A DNA stretch of 64,000 nt from Sipunculus nudus (GCA_026874595.1 CM049308.1:25844367-25908366), one strand, 5' to 3'; positions 44,339 to 55,430 are shown, counted from the stretch's first letter. A program made the numbers and translations. Notes: generated by a model not told the origin, from the sequence alone.

Positions 44339-45793
44339 AGAGCCCCGTTTTTTCTGTTATAACGGGAAAACGGACGGAAAAACGGAATTAGGCTTCGAAA
44401 ACGGATTTAGGGCTCAAAAACGGAATTATATTAAATGCACAGAATACGGTGGAAAGTCTGATTTAGAGAAGATTTAAACTGTATATAAATAAATTCTCCG
44501 CCAATATCTTGTAAATAAAAATCTTTCTAACTGCGCCAGCTATCTACGTAACAAGCAAGGTGTGCCAATTTCGGCTCACAACCGTTAAGGCCCGTTTTCA
44601 CAGGGCTGCCACATTTGTGCCACCTTTGAGCGACCAAAGATTGACCAAGACGCTCAATGGTCGCCTCAATGGTCTTGTGCCTCCCTTGAACCTCGTAAAA
44701 TGAAGCATTAGGGCATTTCCATGCCTACCTCCCTTCTGCTTCCCCTGTGAACTGACGCGACCAATCTGTCCTCATTCTACAACCAAGACAATGCTTGTGT
44801 CACCCTTCTGCCTGTCACCCTTCTGCCTCCTTCGAGCCACCTTTGAGCAAGCTACCTTCTCGGCGACCTTTATGCGATTTTTTTAACATGTTAAAAAACT
44901 AATGGTGTCCATGGCGATGCCTGAAAATCCTGTGTACGACCTTTGAACGACCTAGGTAACCATACTGCCTCCTTTGAGCCTCCGACGGCGACCTGTTAAA
45001 TTTTGTGGTCGCACACGGGAGGCACAAAGGTCGCTATTCTGTGTAAAGGCCCCTTTACAGTAAGCTTCAATCTTGGATGTTACATTTATGGACGAACTTG
45101 TCTGAAACGCTGATACCACCAGTATGTGATCTACAATGATGCGGTGTCGCCGTGAGTGGAAATCAGCCGAACCAAATCGGCATTATTCCAGATTCATTTA
45201 TTCGTTCCATTAAACAAACGTTTTACAAAGGTTAAAATACATGATTACTGACCAACGATATGAAAATTGAGTGTGAGAGTTCCGGTCGTGGTCCCGCGTA
45301 ACCATATTTAAGAAGCAAACAAGTCAAAATCTTCTGGCGGGAAAGGCCGATCTTACCAAATGTCATAGCGTCTCTGAAGCGTAACAGCTTTGAATATAAT
45401 ATTATCATACTTGTTTCAAATGTTTGAAATGATCGGCGGCAAAACTCAGACAGAGCAGGTTCTTAATGATTTGTTTACAGATGAAGACCAACTGTCTTGC
45501 CGATTCAGTGAACACGCGCTGGACGAAGAACCATTTATGCGAAGGACCAAGTATAAATTTAAATATACTTGAGTAACTATGGCATCAATGATAGCAGTAT
45601 TTAAATTAAAAACATATAAACATCTTTTTGAACACATCATCCCTTTAACCATCCTGAGTTTACAAGATTTGAATTTTACAAGTATGTAGCAATTATATTA
45701 CATAAAATATTAAGATAGAACGGATAATTTCTGAATTTTGATTTTATTAAAACGGAAAATAAATATTTATAAAACGGAAAAAAACGGGGCTCT
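44339..45793 (+). mobile_element. non-autonomous hAT derivative
   Basis: The ends match the full hAT at 50202-53261: AGAGCCCCGTTTTTTCTG at the left and GGAAAAAAACGGGGCTCT at the right. The flanking 8-mers (44331-44338 and 45794-45801) agree at only 5 of 8, so the insertion is old. The interior keeps a remnant of the transposase start: 45446-45530 encodes EQVLNDLFTDEDQLSCRF, matching the intact element's AEQFKDDLYADGDQLFCRF. A separate MITE is nested at 44588-45054. Confidence 0.8.
44588..45054. mobile_element. nested MITE with TTA target duplication (Harbinger-like)
   Basis: TTA flanks both sides (44585-44587 and 45055-45057). The ends AGGCCCGTTTTCACAG and CTGTGTAAAGGCCCCT are inverted at about 12 of 16 positions. 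The interior repeats CCTTTGAGCGACC/CCTTTGTGCC words in both orientations. TTA plus the AGGCCC/GGGCCT end suggests the Harbinger superfamily. Its ends do not match the 5.2 kb element. Confidence 0.65.
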
Positions 45794-45848
45794 AGACAAG
45801 ACGTTATAGCTGTAGACGTATTCTACATATGGAGTATTTTTCTCAAGG

Positions 45849-46061
45849 GTTAGGCGGAGGAGTTCCCGGAGGTTCGGACCCCCCTTTTCCAGTCGCCACA
45901 ACTTTTTTAAGCGGTTCAGACTAGACTTTGGTTCAGGAACAACCTACCGCCTCCCCCCCCCCCCCCCCTTTCCGGACCTGGGTACCTTTTTTTAATATAA
46001 GTTTATCCATTAGTCCTGGCGTGGACCCCTGCTTTCTAAAATCATGGATCTGTCCCTGCGA
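45849..46061. mobile_element. MITE, diverged second copy of 43650-43855
   Basis: Shares the GGTTCGGACCCCCCTTTTCC, 'CATTAGTCCTGGCGTGGACCCC' and CATGGATCTGTCCCTG blocks in order, plus an internal C run. The ends are degraded. Confidence 0.55.
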
Positions 46062-46383
46062 GGGCATAAGAAAGTATAACTGTAGGTGCATACTCCTATT
46101 GATCATAAATGATACATCACTGAAAAGATTATTTTGCTGGATACAAGTCTTGCTTTTAAAGTCGTATAAAGTAAAATGATAATGCCTCTCCTTTGTCGTT
46201 TCCTAGGGGTGAGTGTAACTATAATAATATATTTCTTAAGCATATACTCCCAGAGGTCATAAATAGCATGTCATACTGAAGCGTGTGGTTTAAGTTATCA
46301 TTTGAGACCAAATCTGACAGGAAACGTTTTGCATATCTAGTATTATGGGGCTTATTACCACTCTGAAGTCAGTGTCCTTGAAA

Positions 46384-46386
<3 letters not shown>

Positions 46387-46437
<51 letters not shown>
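46387..46437. repeat. (AT)n microsatellite
   Basis: Pure AT dinucleotide run. Confidence 0.95.
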
Positions 46438-46443
<6 letters not shown>

Positions 46444-46614
46444 CCGACATTAAACATCCATTTATTCACTGAAAGCTACCACTTTCAAACTGCTATCAGG
46501 CATTTTTATTACTTACACATGTATACTTATCAAGCGCACATGGTGAAAATTTGTCACCAAAATAGTGCCGATGATCCAGATTATGGGATCTGGCTGAAGT
46601 ACTACAAGGGTTTT

Positions 46615-47060
46615 CTTATGGATTTATGATGGGAGGGGACCAATTACACTTTTGACATTTGTTGTCCTCACGACGCCCTCGGGCAGTTTTATGTTATATG
46701 CAAATTAGACCCGCCATTAGCGAAAATTCTATTGTCTTCAGTATCTCCAGAACTAACCAACATTTCTGATCAAGCATTGTCTAGACCTAGGTTAACGTGG
46801 CGTAAGATTCAAATGAAACAATTTTTATAACGATTTATTTCGTATTTAAAGTTTTGATATGCAAATTAGTGCCACCATTTATGAAATGTCTACTTTCTTC
46901 GATATTTCCAGACCTAACCAAGATATATGGGTCAACATTGTGCCTAGACCCAGGTTTTCATGGACAAACATCCAAATAAAACAATATTAAGAACGATTTA
47001 TCTCGTATTTGAAATCTTAATTTGCAAATTAGGGTCGCCATGTAAGAAATGTCTGCTTTC
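46615..47060 (+). repeat. dispersed repeat family F, copy 2 (tandem)
   Basis: Three units of about 163 bp, each with ATATGCAAATTAG, CCACCATT, TCTCCAGA and GTCTAGACCTAGGTT-like words (near 46695, 46859 and 47021). Only the first unit includes the GATTTATGATGG leader shared with 40825. Confidence 0.6.
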
Positions 47061-47064
47061 ACAC

Positions 47065-48955
47065 CTAAGGTGCGATCTATCACACCTCGGTCTCCCCACC
47101 GGATCTGCCGTAAATAAGTGGACAAAACATGCTCTAATATAAAACTAGCAACATAATTTTACGATCCCCGCTTTTGTTTGATTCAAAGTAGTATTCTAAC
47201 AAGGAATCGACTTTCAAACAGAAGCTCTTCGTGATGTTATTTCACGGCAAAGGACCGGAGCCGTGGATTTTGTCAACATCTACACATCTTTCCTGCTTTC
47301 CAGTAATGCAGTGCACTTTATGAATCAAAATTAATTCAGTTTCATACTACTATTTTATAAATGGACTACTACTCATCTGCAAAGGATTTATTGATAAATT
47401 TATGATAATTCCTGCTGAAAATGGCTGAAAAATAAATGACGTGTATATGCGTCCTCGACACTTGGGGAATCATGATAAATGGCGGGCATACACGTCATTG
47501 GCAGCAAATGTGTTAAACATGACTGCTTTCATTAAAGAAACAGCATTTTTGCTTTCCTTAGAGATACAGCATGTTTGCAATATTTGGTTATAAAATGTTA
47601 ATAAAGTAAATTGACTGGGACGTAGCCGAGTAGTTGGACTCGAAGGCAAAATGTGGAAAGGGTGATATTACCACACAGCGAAACTTTGTTTTCACGACAC
47701 TTTATTTTTTACAACATCGTGCATATTAAACATCAAGTCAGGCATTCTTAAAGTAGTCAAAAAGACCAAATTACATGTCATTTTATCATTTCATACTATT
47801 TCAATACTCGGTTCTTTCTTCAGAAGAAAATAAATACTAAGAAACATGGTATTTTCGAAGAGGAGGTCCTCCTGATCAAAGATATTCACAAGATCACAAA
47901 TTAAAAAAAAATTGCCTTCATAAACTCGCATAATTATATAGCTTCCAAGATAAAATTATATATTGTTAGCTTTTGTACATATTATAACATCACATGCCTG
48001 AGGTCTTAACAATACATTATTAGCCAATTTAGGAAAGGTAAAAATACCTTAAACCTAACAAAACTGCTATTGTAAACAGCAGTCTTGATGTCTGATGCAT
48101 CAGGTATAGACCGTGAATAGAACTTGTAGTGCATCTCGACACCAGGAGACGAGTAGCTTGCTCATGCACTGTCATTTAGTTTTATCCGTGCATCTAGATT
48201 TTTTTGTGGAAAAAGATTGTTTCCCTAGATCTCAAATTATATCGTATCAGGCAGCCCAGAATCAATGCTCAGTTTTTTAATATTCACCATTGTTTGAGAT
48301 TTAGAGTTGTTTCAACCTTTTGTAAAACTTCAACAGTTATCACAAAATCAGGTTTTTCAATTGCATCCAAAACCAATCGCAGCTTTTCAAGTATATAACG
48401 TTCATATGCATTTGTTCTTCTGAAGATCCAGTGCCATCTGCTTGCTGACATTCCCACTGATTACTAGCACCCTCCATCATACCACTGTCAACTGTTGTCA
48501 TTCGTACATCTTGCAAATAAATTGGAATAACCATTGCTGGCAGAACCAAGTGGCTGAATTCATGGAAAAATGAATTTGTTGCACGTGCAAGTTACATTAG
48601 ACCTGATAGATGATACATTTAACAGTTTTACATTGCTTAGAAAAAAAAATGACTGCATTATGTCGGTAGGTACGGATAAAAGAATACTGCAAACATTCAT
48701 TTTGGTATCACTTTAACATTTTGCAACATTTTATAGTGTACTGTATAGAAACATATCATAAAGCAAAAACACTTTCGGAAATCTTTTGCTACTGCAAAAC
48801 TGTGTACCATTCTATACGCCTAGCATTTCCACAACTCGAGCATCAGCCATTTACACATTCTTTTTTCTGAAAAGCCATGGTCATCATAAGGGAAAAGTCT
48901 TTGTCGATTCGTCTTCAATTAAATGCTACGTAGATTGCTCGCGTATGGTAACTGC
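47065..48955. other. unassigned AT-rich DNA
   Basis: A 36-bp segment near 47618 (ACGTAGCCGAGTAGTTGGAC) resembles a tRNA-Ser-like A-box region with a deletion, too short to call. No gene seen. Confidence 0.4.
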
Positions 48956-48959
48956 AAAT

Positions 48960-49190
48960 TCAGAACTATCAGTTCCAGGCGCATATTTGAAATGCATCAA
49001 TATAGCTACACTCCAAAACATGGAGGGGCTGGCCTTTTTCACGCAATTCTCCACTACATGTGAAATTTCCTTTGACATCCAGAAGAGTTTCTTGTGGAAT
49101 GGGGTTCATTCGCTTTTTCCTAGGCGAGATATAGGATTTCAACATTACCTTTCCCTCTGCCAAGACTTTCTCAGATTAATGATTTTTGTT
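48960..49190 (-). repeat. dispersed repeat, copy 2 (inverse of 23336-23616)
   Basis: Minus-strand partner of the 23.3 kb repeat. Its frame reads SYISPRKKRMNPIPQETLLD, parallel to the other copy, and continues past it as GNFTCSGELREKGQPLHVLE. Confidence 0.5.
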
Positions 49191-49229
49191 AACTCTTTTA
49201 TAGCGGGGTAAGCACTTATTATATTTTTA

Positions 49230-49233
<4 letters not shown>

Positions 49234-49273
<40 letters not shown>

Positions 49274-49350
49274 ACTCTGAAGAAAAACAACACTGTTAAT
49301 TCACAACAGTCTGTTTCACGGGATGCGACCCGATCATTAGGTGAATGTGG

Positions 49351-49392
<42 letters not shown>
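49234..49392. repeat. two (AT)n microsatellites
   Basis: Runs at about 49234-49270 and 49352-49392, separated by ~80 bp. The second is followed by a G run. Confidence 0.95.
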
Positions 49393-49394
<2 letters not shown>

Positions 49395-49954
49395 GGGGGG
49401 GTGAGGAATCCTCACACAATGGGTGTCATAAGGTCAATGTCGCAGACTACCATTGTACATGAAGACGTCAGGTTACAGTTTTCGCTACAGTCACCAAGGT
49501 ATTTTGTGGTGTTGCCGCGATAACCTACCTGAGATATGATGGATTTAGGAGTTTTGGAAACATACCGCTATATCTTTAGATCTACTGTTTGCAAAATAAT
49601 AATTTACCATTTACAATGTTTGTACTTAAGTCTTCTATACATTGAATGATCGATATGCAAATGTATCGAATAATCAGGTCATCAGAGGTAAAAATATCAC
49701 AAAACTGAGGCTTAAGTTAAAGTTTTATATATACAGGAATAACAGTTATGAACGTTAAGCGGATGCCTGTATCTAAAGGAAACAACATGAAATAAACTCT
49801 TGCATTGCTTTAAAAAAGGTTATTAAGCTCTATATATTCAAGGGTTCTGGAAAAAAAATTACAATAAGCTCTTTATAAGTCTTCTTTATTTAAGTCTACT
49901 TTAATAAAGTATGATGTAATTTAGCACCTTGATGGCCTTCTTTTGTATGATTAC

Positions 49955-50193
49955 AGGATCCTTCTCTCAACTTGATAGCATGGCGGATATGGCCGAGCAG
50001 TATACGGAGGCCATGGATTACACAGTTTTACCGCGAGTTCCTGTAGTAGTTCTCCACGTGAATTGCAGCAAGTAACTCAGCCCAGAGATAAACGTGATGT
50101 AAATCGCGGATCACGTTAACAGTAAGTTAAGTCATCGGGAGGCTTAAGATGCTTTATATGTGACAGTAGGGGGTATAAGGCGCGTGAATGTAA
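49955..50193 (+). pseudogene. gag fragment of an LTR-type retroelement, interrupted by the hAT insertion
   Basis: One frame starts MADMAEQYTEA (49980). After a one-base shift near 50011 the frame encodes HSFTASSCSSSPREL and, after two stops, a zinc knuckle at 50150-50191. The knuckle has CX2CX4(H)X4C spacing, written here CFICDSRGYKAREC, with Tyr in place of His. The knuckle is immediately followed by the hAT insertion. The same frame resumes beyond it at 53270, so gag was already here when the hAT element landed. Decayed and inactive. Confidence 0.6.
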
Positions 50194-50201
50194 ACATACA
50201 T

Positions 50202-53200
50202 AGAGCCCCGTTTTTTCCGTTTTAACGGGAAAACGGACGGAAAAACGGAATCAGGGTCTCAAAACGGAATCCTATTACGTGAACGGAATATGACGGAAAG
50301 TCAGATTTAGAGTAAATAAATACTGCAAATAAATAAAAATCTTTAAAACAGGTCTGTAAAAACAATCTTTCGAACTGCACTAACAACTTTTACAACAGAA
50401 AGGCTAACACATTTCGGCTCTAAATCGTCGTATTGCGCGAAAAATGGTAAACAGGTAAAACATTCATGTCATGAGCGGCGATATTGTCATAGTGCAACAG
50501 CACAAGGCTGTTTAGTGCGATGTTATGCGACTATTACTAGTCCCAAACGGACCAGTATTCCCTTCTCCAAAATCGTGTTTGCGCATGAAATACAGGACTA
50601 GTAGTCACATTTGAAATTTGCCTGGGTGCGTGAGCGCCAGTCAGGGTCTCGCATATCCATTTCAATATGCAAATAGGTTAAGACTGCGAAGCGGGAACGC
50701 TCTGACACCGCGTGTACAGTTGGGCAAAATGGCCACCAAACGATTGAAACGATCAACGTTAACTGCGTCCAAGCGAGCAGAACAGTTCAAAGACGATTTG
50801 TATGCGGATGGTGACCAACTATTTTGCCGGTTTTGTCAGCACACGCTGGACTTCCAGCGTGTGGACACTGTGAAGGAACATTTGTCAAGCAAGAAGCAAA
50901 TCACGCGCAAAGAAAAACGTCAACCTACAGCTGCCACAGCAAGTAGTTCGAAGGGAACAGAGGCTTGTCAGGTGACATTGCATTCAGAGAAGCTATCGTC
51001 TTCTATGGCTGTGAGATAAAAATTTATTTGCGACTTTGTAAAAATGTGCGTCAGCCTTGATATTCCTTTGCATAAAGGTGAAAAAATGAAAGGTTTCATG
51101 GAAACCTACTGCAAACAAGGTGGGGCACTGCCGGGGGAAGATACCCTGAGACGACGATATCTGCCAAGAGTGTTTGAGGAACATCGCGCACAACTACGTG
51201 CTGGCCTCAAGGGTAAGAAGATCAGTTTAGCTTTTGATGAAACCACAGACATAAGAGATGCATCAGTGCTAAATGTAGTGGCACGTAAGTTTTTAAATAT
51301 TAATTTTTAGAATATTCTTTATTTTTTTATCTGCATATAAATCATTGTGATAAAATGTCTACTCATAGAAATATAACTATTGACAGTTACATGCAATAAA
51401 TAATGGATAAAAGATCAACAAAAAATAGACACTTTAAATGGTATGTCTTTTAATGCCTCTTCAAACTTTTTCTCCACCCCCCCCCCCCCCCCTTTCCATC
51501 AGGCCTTTTTTTCATATAGTTTATCATTTTAATATTTTTATGTGTTTTAATTAGAACAAGTCATATGGTAGAGGTTATACTAAGTAAAAAGCTCTTAGAA
51601 TTTATTTCCATTACTTTATATTTTCCAGTGATCAGTTCTGGCCAGTATTTGATAGACTGTCACTTCTTTGATGCATGCAACTATTCCACGGTGTCCCGGG
51701 CCGTTGTCAATACCATCCACACATATGAACTGGAATACAAGGATGTTCTTGCAATCGTCAGCGACAGTGCAGCCTATTGTAAAAAAGCATTCAAAGATGT
51801 TCTGCATGGACTTATGCCTGGAGCTGTACATGTATCCTGCCTAGCTCATATTGTAAATTTGGTAGGGGATACTTTAACACACCATACAACTTTTTCCACT
51901 GCAGAAAAATTTGTCAAAATGAAATCATGTTTCTTCAAAAAAAAGCAGAAAGAGGAGGTACTTGCAGTTTTTGAAGGAAAGACATGTTCAGAATCCAACA
52001 CTTCCACCTGAGCCTGTTCAGACCCGATACATGGTTTCGAGCAATTTCCTACCACCATGCACATCTAAAATACTACTTGGACTTCTTCAGAAATGAAAAA
52101 TCTCATGCTAATGCCGTGATGGCAGTGGTATCTCTCTTACAGGATCCAGATACTCTAGAAGAGCTTCAGATATCATTTGCCTTTCTCAGCGATGTTGGTC
52201 CAAAGCTATCACTTTACTGGAAGGAACAAACACCCCACAGTCACCACTGGTTTACAACCGCATGGAAGATCTCAAGCCGTTTCTTTCAGATGGAGTATCC
52301 CCTGACCAAACTATGTATGGACCAAACTCACAAGCTGTTCTTGATGACATCCATTTATCTGAGAGACATACATGGCGATTAAAGTTCACAGAAATATTCC
52401 AGAAGGCACTGGATAAACTGAAGAAACACTTTGACAATCATCCAGGCCACCATATCTACAAAGCATGTAGGGTTCTTGACCCTAGACAGGTTCCTTCACT
52501 CTCACAGAACATTTGTCACTACAGTGCACTCTCTGGTCTGAGCCAAAATGATCAGGAGGTTGCTGAAGAATTGATGATATATCAACAACTCTGTGTTACA
52601 GAACATCTCCCTGACCCATTCAATTTCATCACATTTTGGTCAAGTTTGGCAAATCGTCTCCACAAGATGTTTGCCATTGCAAATGCCTACCTCTGGTTCC
52701 CAGTTTCTAGTGTTGACACTGAGAGATCCTTTTCTCGCTACAAACTAATGCTCTCTGACAGAAGGGTCAGTCTGACAGAAGAAACTACCAAAATGCTTAG
52801 TATCATGAACTTTCATTTGACTGAATTTTGTGTTGATAATCATGTAAAACATCTTAGCATTAACAGTGCTGATCCACATAATGTGCAGCACTGTGCACAT
52901 AAATTATAATGATATCTGTTTAACAGTGTTAGTTGTGGCTGTGAAAATGAAGAAATGGCAACATTATTTATCTTGTAATTTGTTTTATACACTTACAGTA
53001 ATAAACAAGTGTGTAATGGTCGTTTTCTTTATTACTCCTCATACAGATTTAATAAATTAACTTTGGCATCAGTCATGATAGCTACATAATTTGATTATTT
53101 ATATTGAAAATATCCAACTAATAAAAATTGCACAAATATTTGACTTTTAAGAGCATGTAGATTATTTTATATAAAATATAATGATAAAACGGAAAATTCC

Positions 53201-53261
53201 GGAATCTTTATTTTATTAAAACGGAAAATGAGAATTTATAAAACGGAAAAAACGGGGCTCT
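50202..53261 (+). mobile_element. hAT transposon, structurally complete
   Basis: The ends AGAGCCCCGTTTTTTCCGTT (50202) and AAACGGAAAAAACGGGGCTCT (to 53261) are perfectly inverted over about 20 bp. The flanking 8-mers ACATACAT (50194-50201) and ACATACAA (53262-53269) match at 7 of 8, the hAT TSD length. Total 3060 bp with one two-exon transposase gene. The subterminal regions repeat AACGGAAAA words. It is inserted just after the zinc knuckle of a retroelement gag. Confidence 0.9.
50729..52909 (+). pseudogene. hAT transposase with CGGBP1-like BED finger, disabled
   Basis: Exon 1 is 50729-51284 and exon 2 is 51629-52909, with an intron (GTAAGT...TTCCAG) in phase 1. ATG at 50729 (MATKRLKRST). 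The BED-type finger FCRFCQHTLDFQRVDTVKEH is followed by LSSKKQ, where the last zinc-binding His expected by the family appears as Gln. ISLAFDETTDIRD carries the first catalytic Asp, AIVSDSAAYCKKAF the second, and VSSVDTERSFSRYKLM in the C-terminal hAT dimerisation domain the Glu. Lesions: TAA at 51017-51019, and frameshifts near 51938 (A8 run), 52030 and 52203. The final ~700 nt are open. The BED finger resembles CGGBP1, a vertebrate protein thought to derive from hAT elements. Confidence 0.85.
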
Positions 53262-53690
53262 ACATACAAGTGCCTGGTCTGGGCCAAGGTCTACCCCACA
53301 AACGTTGCTCTCTGCTGTTGAACAGCGTAGGGATAAGCCTAGAAGTAGTCAGGGGGCTAAACCGAAGCGTAAGCCCGGGTTGATGTCAACGATAGTTACG
53401 GAATCAAGAGTCGGAAACCGTCGGTCACGTTCATCCGGATTCATTCGGATTGACTGCTCTACAGGAGGGCAGTCACTCTTTATCCATTTGTGAGGGTTCA
53501 GTTATCGGCAAGGCAGCCAAAGTGATACGCATTTCCGGTTGCTTTTTAGCAGGAGTACGTGAGACATACGTATATCCGGACCCGTTCTTCGGACAAAGTC
53601 GAGTGTCGGTTGTTGAGGCGATGGTAGTCCCTATTTTGTGGGAAGTATTGAGGCGATGGTAGTCGGAGATGCCATTTGCGACTTTGCAGA
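53262..53690 (+). pseudogene. retroelement fragment after the hAT insertion (gag end, protease-like)
   Basis: The gag frame resumes with SAWSGPRSTPQTLLSAVEQ and a basic KPKRKPG region. In another frame 53500-53640 encodes KAAKVIRISGCFLAGVRETY, then a YPDPFFGQSRVS segment. This resembles the aspartic protease block of LTR retroelements, but the catalytic D of D-(S/T)-G is Ile here. No RT follows. A dead fragment. Confidence 0.45.
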
Positions 53691-53829
53691 TTGAGCTTTC
53701 GTATTTCACCAATTTGTTGTGTGATACTCAATGACTGACACATATGCTGTTGAATTCCTCAAACGATTAGTTCTCATACATTTTTTTAGATCGAGCGGTT
53801 CCCGGTAAGGGAATGTGCGGACACTCATA

Positions 53830-54110
53830 AAACAAAAGTTGAACGATGCGCACAAAAAGAAATGTGGAGTGCTTGTGGACCCCCCTGAGACATTCGACTC
53901 TGTCAACAGATAAAGATTTTGGAGGATGGTACGCAAGCGAGGCTGGAATCTGGAGCGGGAAGCATCAGAGAGGCACGAAGCAACGGCCAGAGGTTTGGCC
54001 ACGTTTCTAAAGTCATTCAGGTTTTGTGCCCCCTCATGACGATGTCTGATGTCCTGCCCCTCCTGGCAAAGCTGTCCAAAATGTTTCAGGAAATTTGTTT
54101 AAGCGTAATT
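53830..54110 (+). pseudogene. fragment of a second hAT-type transposase (ZNF862-like)
   Basis: One frame encodes MVRKRGWNLEREASERHEAT and ARGLATFLKSFRFCAPS. After a one-base shift in the C run at ~54040 the text continues as LMTMSDVLPLLAKLSKMFQ. 'RGLxxFLKSxxFCxxLxxMxDVLPxLAKLSxxFQ' is characteristic, from memory, of hAT-derived proteins such as ZNF862 and KIAA1586 relatives. Flanks are unrelated. Confidence 0.5.
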
Positions 54111-54185
54111 TGAAGACTAGTTTCGGCATTTAATTGTGACATGACATTTATGAGAAGAATTCTACAGTATAAGTCCCATAGAGGA

Positions 54186-54246
54186 CCCGGCAGAGCTACG
54201 GCTGTGCAACTGATAGGTCCGGGGTGTAAGCCGTAGCGCTGCCGGG
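54186..54246. other. GC-rich hairpin
   Basis: CCCGGCAGAGCTACGGCT (54186-54203) pairs with 54229-54246 at 17 of 18 positions, with a 25-nt loop. It lies 34 bp upstream of the ATG of the 42-bp-repeat ORF in otherwise AT-rich DNA. Confidence 0.75.
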
Positions 54247-54279
54247 GACGGTCTGGGAGGGCGAGCCGGTAGTTTTTGG

Positions 54280-54999
54280 ATGTCAAAACAATCAAGTGCT
54301 ACCAGAACAAAGCCAGTTGAGTCTGAATCTTTTGGAGGAAAAACTAAGAAAGAGGAAACCGTCACAGAAAGCGCTTCAACAACTGATTTAAACCTGAACT
54401 CCCCAATCATCTACAATGAACTGACAGAAGATATTGCAACTTTGATGGCACATGTGACGGCCCCAGAAACAGAAGAACAAGTTAGCACCCAAACCCCTGA
54501 AACACAGAAATATGACAAACAAGCTAGCACCCAGACCTCTGAAACACTAGAATGTGACAAACAAGCTAGCACACAGACCTCTGAAAGACAGGTATGCGGA
54601 AAGAAACAAGCTAGCACCCAAACCTCTGAAACACAGGAATGTGACAAACAGGCTACACCCAAACCTCTGAAACACAGGAATGCGGGAAAGAAACAAGCTA
54701 GCACCCAAACCTCTGAAACACAGGAATGTGACAAACAGGCTACACCCAAACCTCTGAAACACAGGAATGTGATAAACAAAGTAGCAGCCAAACCTTTGAA
54801 ACACTGGAATGTGAAAAACAAACTAGCACCCAAACCTTTTAAACACGGGAATATGACAACAAAGCTAGCACCGAGACCTCTGAAACACGGGAATGTGACA
54901 AACTGTCAAACCCTAATATTAAACAAAAGACTTAACCCAGACCTTCCACTGAAAAAGAAGAGAACAGAATGCAGGTGTAATGTATGTAGACAATTATAA
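54280..54999 (+). CDS. ORF of 239 codons built on a 42-bp (14-residue) tandem repeat
   Basis: Starts MSKQSSATRTKPVES and ends RTECRCNVCRQL. From ~54481 to ~54900 about ten units of 41-45 bp encode KQASTQTSETQECD. Two units lack one G (AGGCTACACCC instead of AAGCTAGCACCC), so the frame leaves and re-enters the STQTSE reading, giving ATPKPLKHRN in the shifted units. The same deletion occurs twice, 89 bp apart, so a unit carrying the indel was itself duplicated. TQT is the core of LC8 dynein light chain binding motifs, but no partner can be proved. It may be a host gene exon, a TE product or a non-coding minisatellite that happens to be open. Confidence 0.35.
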   Translation: MSKQSSATRTKPVESESFGGKTKKEETVTESASTTDLNLNSPIIYNELTEDIATLMAHVTAPETEEQVSTQTPETQKYDKQASTQTSETLECDKQASTQTSERQVCGKKQASTQTSETQECDKQATPKPLKHRNAGKKQASTQTSETQECDKQATPKPLKHRNVINKVAAKPLKHWNVKNKLAPKPFKHGNMTTKLAPRPLKHGNVTNCQTLILNKRLNPDLPLKKKRTECRCNVCRQL

Positions 55000-55139
55000 A
55001 GTAAACGGTGGGACAACAAGAGGAATGGCAGGTGGGTTGGTTGAGAGGGTTGTGACACCTGGGTGCACAGAAAGTGCATTGGGTTGGCTGAGTAAGATGT
55101 GGACATTAATGAGTACCGTTGTGTTACCTGTTTTGACTG

Positions 55140-55430
55140 ACTGAAAGTGAAGCCGGCGTTCGAGCCAGTCTCCGGAAAATCCGGCCCGCACTGGCTCAGC
55201 AACGAAGAGTTTGACAGATTGAGTCGGTTTTACAGTTAGATATTTAAGGCTAAGGTAGAAGACACTGGTGGAGTTGAAGAACGTAGTGAGGGAGGTGGAA
55301 GAACGCGAGAGAACAACCGACCTTGGACGGGCCACTACAACCAATTCTAATGGCAGCACCTGGGATCGAACTCGGGTCGCCAGCGGAGAAGGCGAGGCAT
55401 TTTACCGCTCAGCTGTCTAACCCCAGTCAC
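55140..55430 (-). repeat. tRNA-derived SINE-like sequence
   Basis: On the minus strand, 55425-55350 holds an A-box-like TTAGACAGCTGAGCGGTAAA and a B-box GAGTTCGATCCC at tRNA-like spacing, followed by a non-tRNA body. The T-arm stem does not pair well, so it is not a functional tRNA. Confidence 0.45.

Noticed and set aside
47610-47660. tRNA-Ser gene
   Set aside because: Only an A-box-like fragment with an internal deletion.
54411-54833. 140-codon minus-strand open frame
   Set aside because: Shadow of the 42-bp tandem repeat; the plus frame gives a more protein-like reading.
55350-55425. functional tRNA gene on the minus strand
   Set aside because: A and B boxes are present but the T-arm and anticodon stem do not form a standard tRNA; SINE-like body follows.
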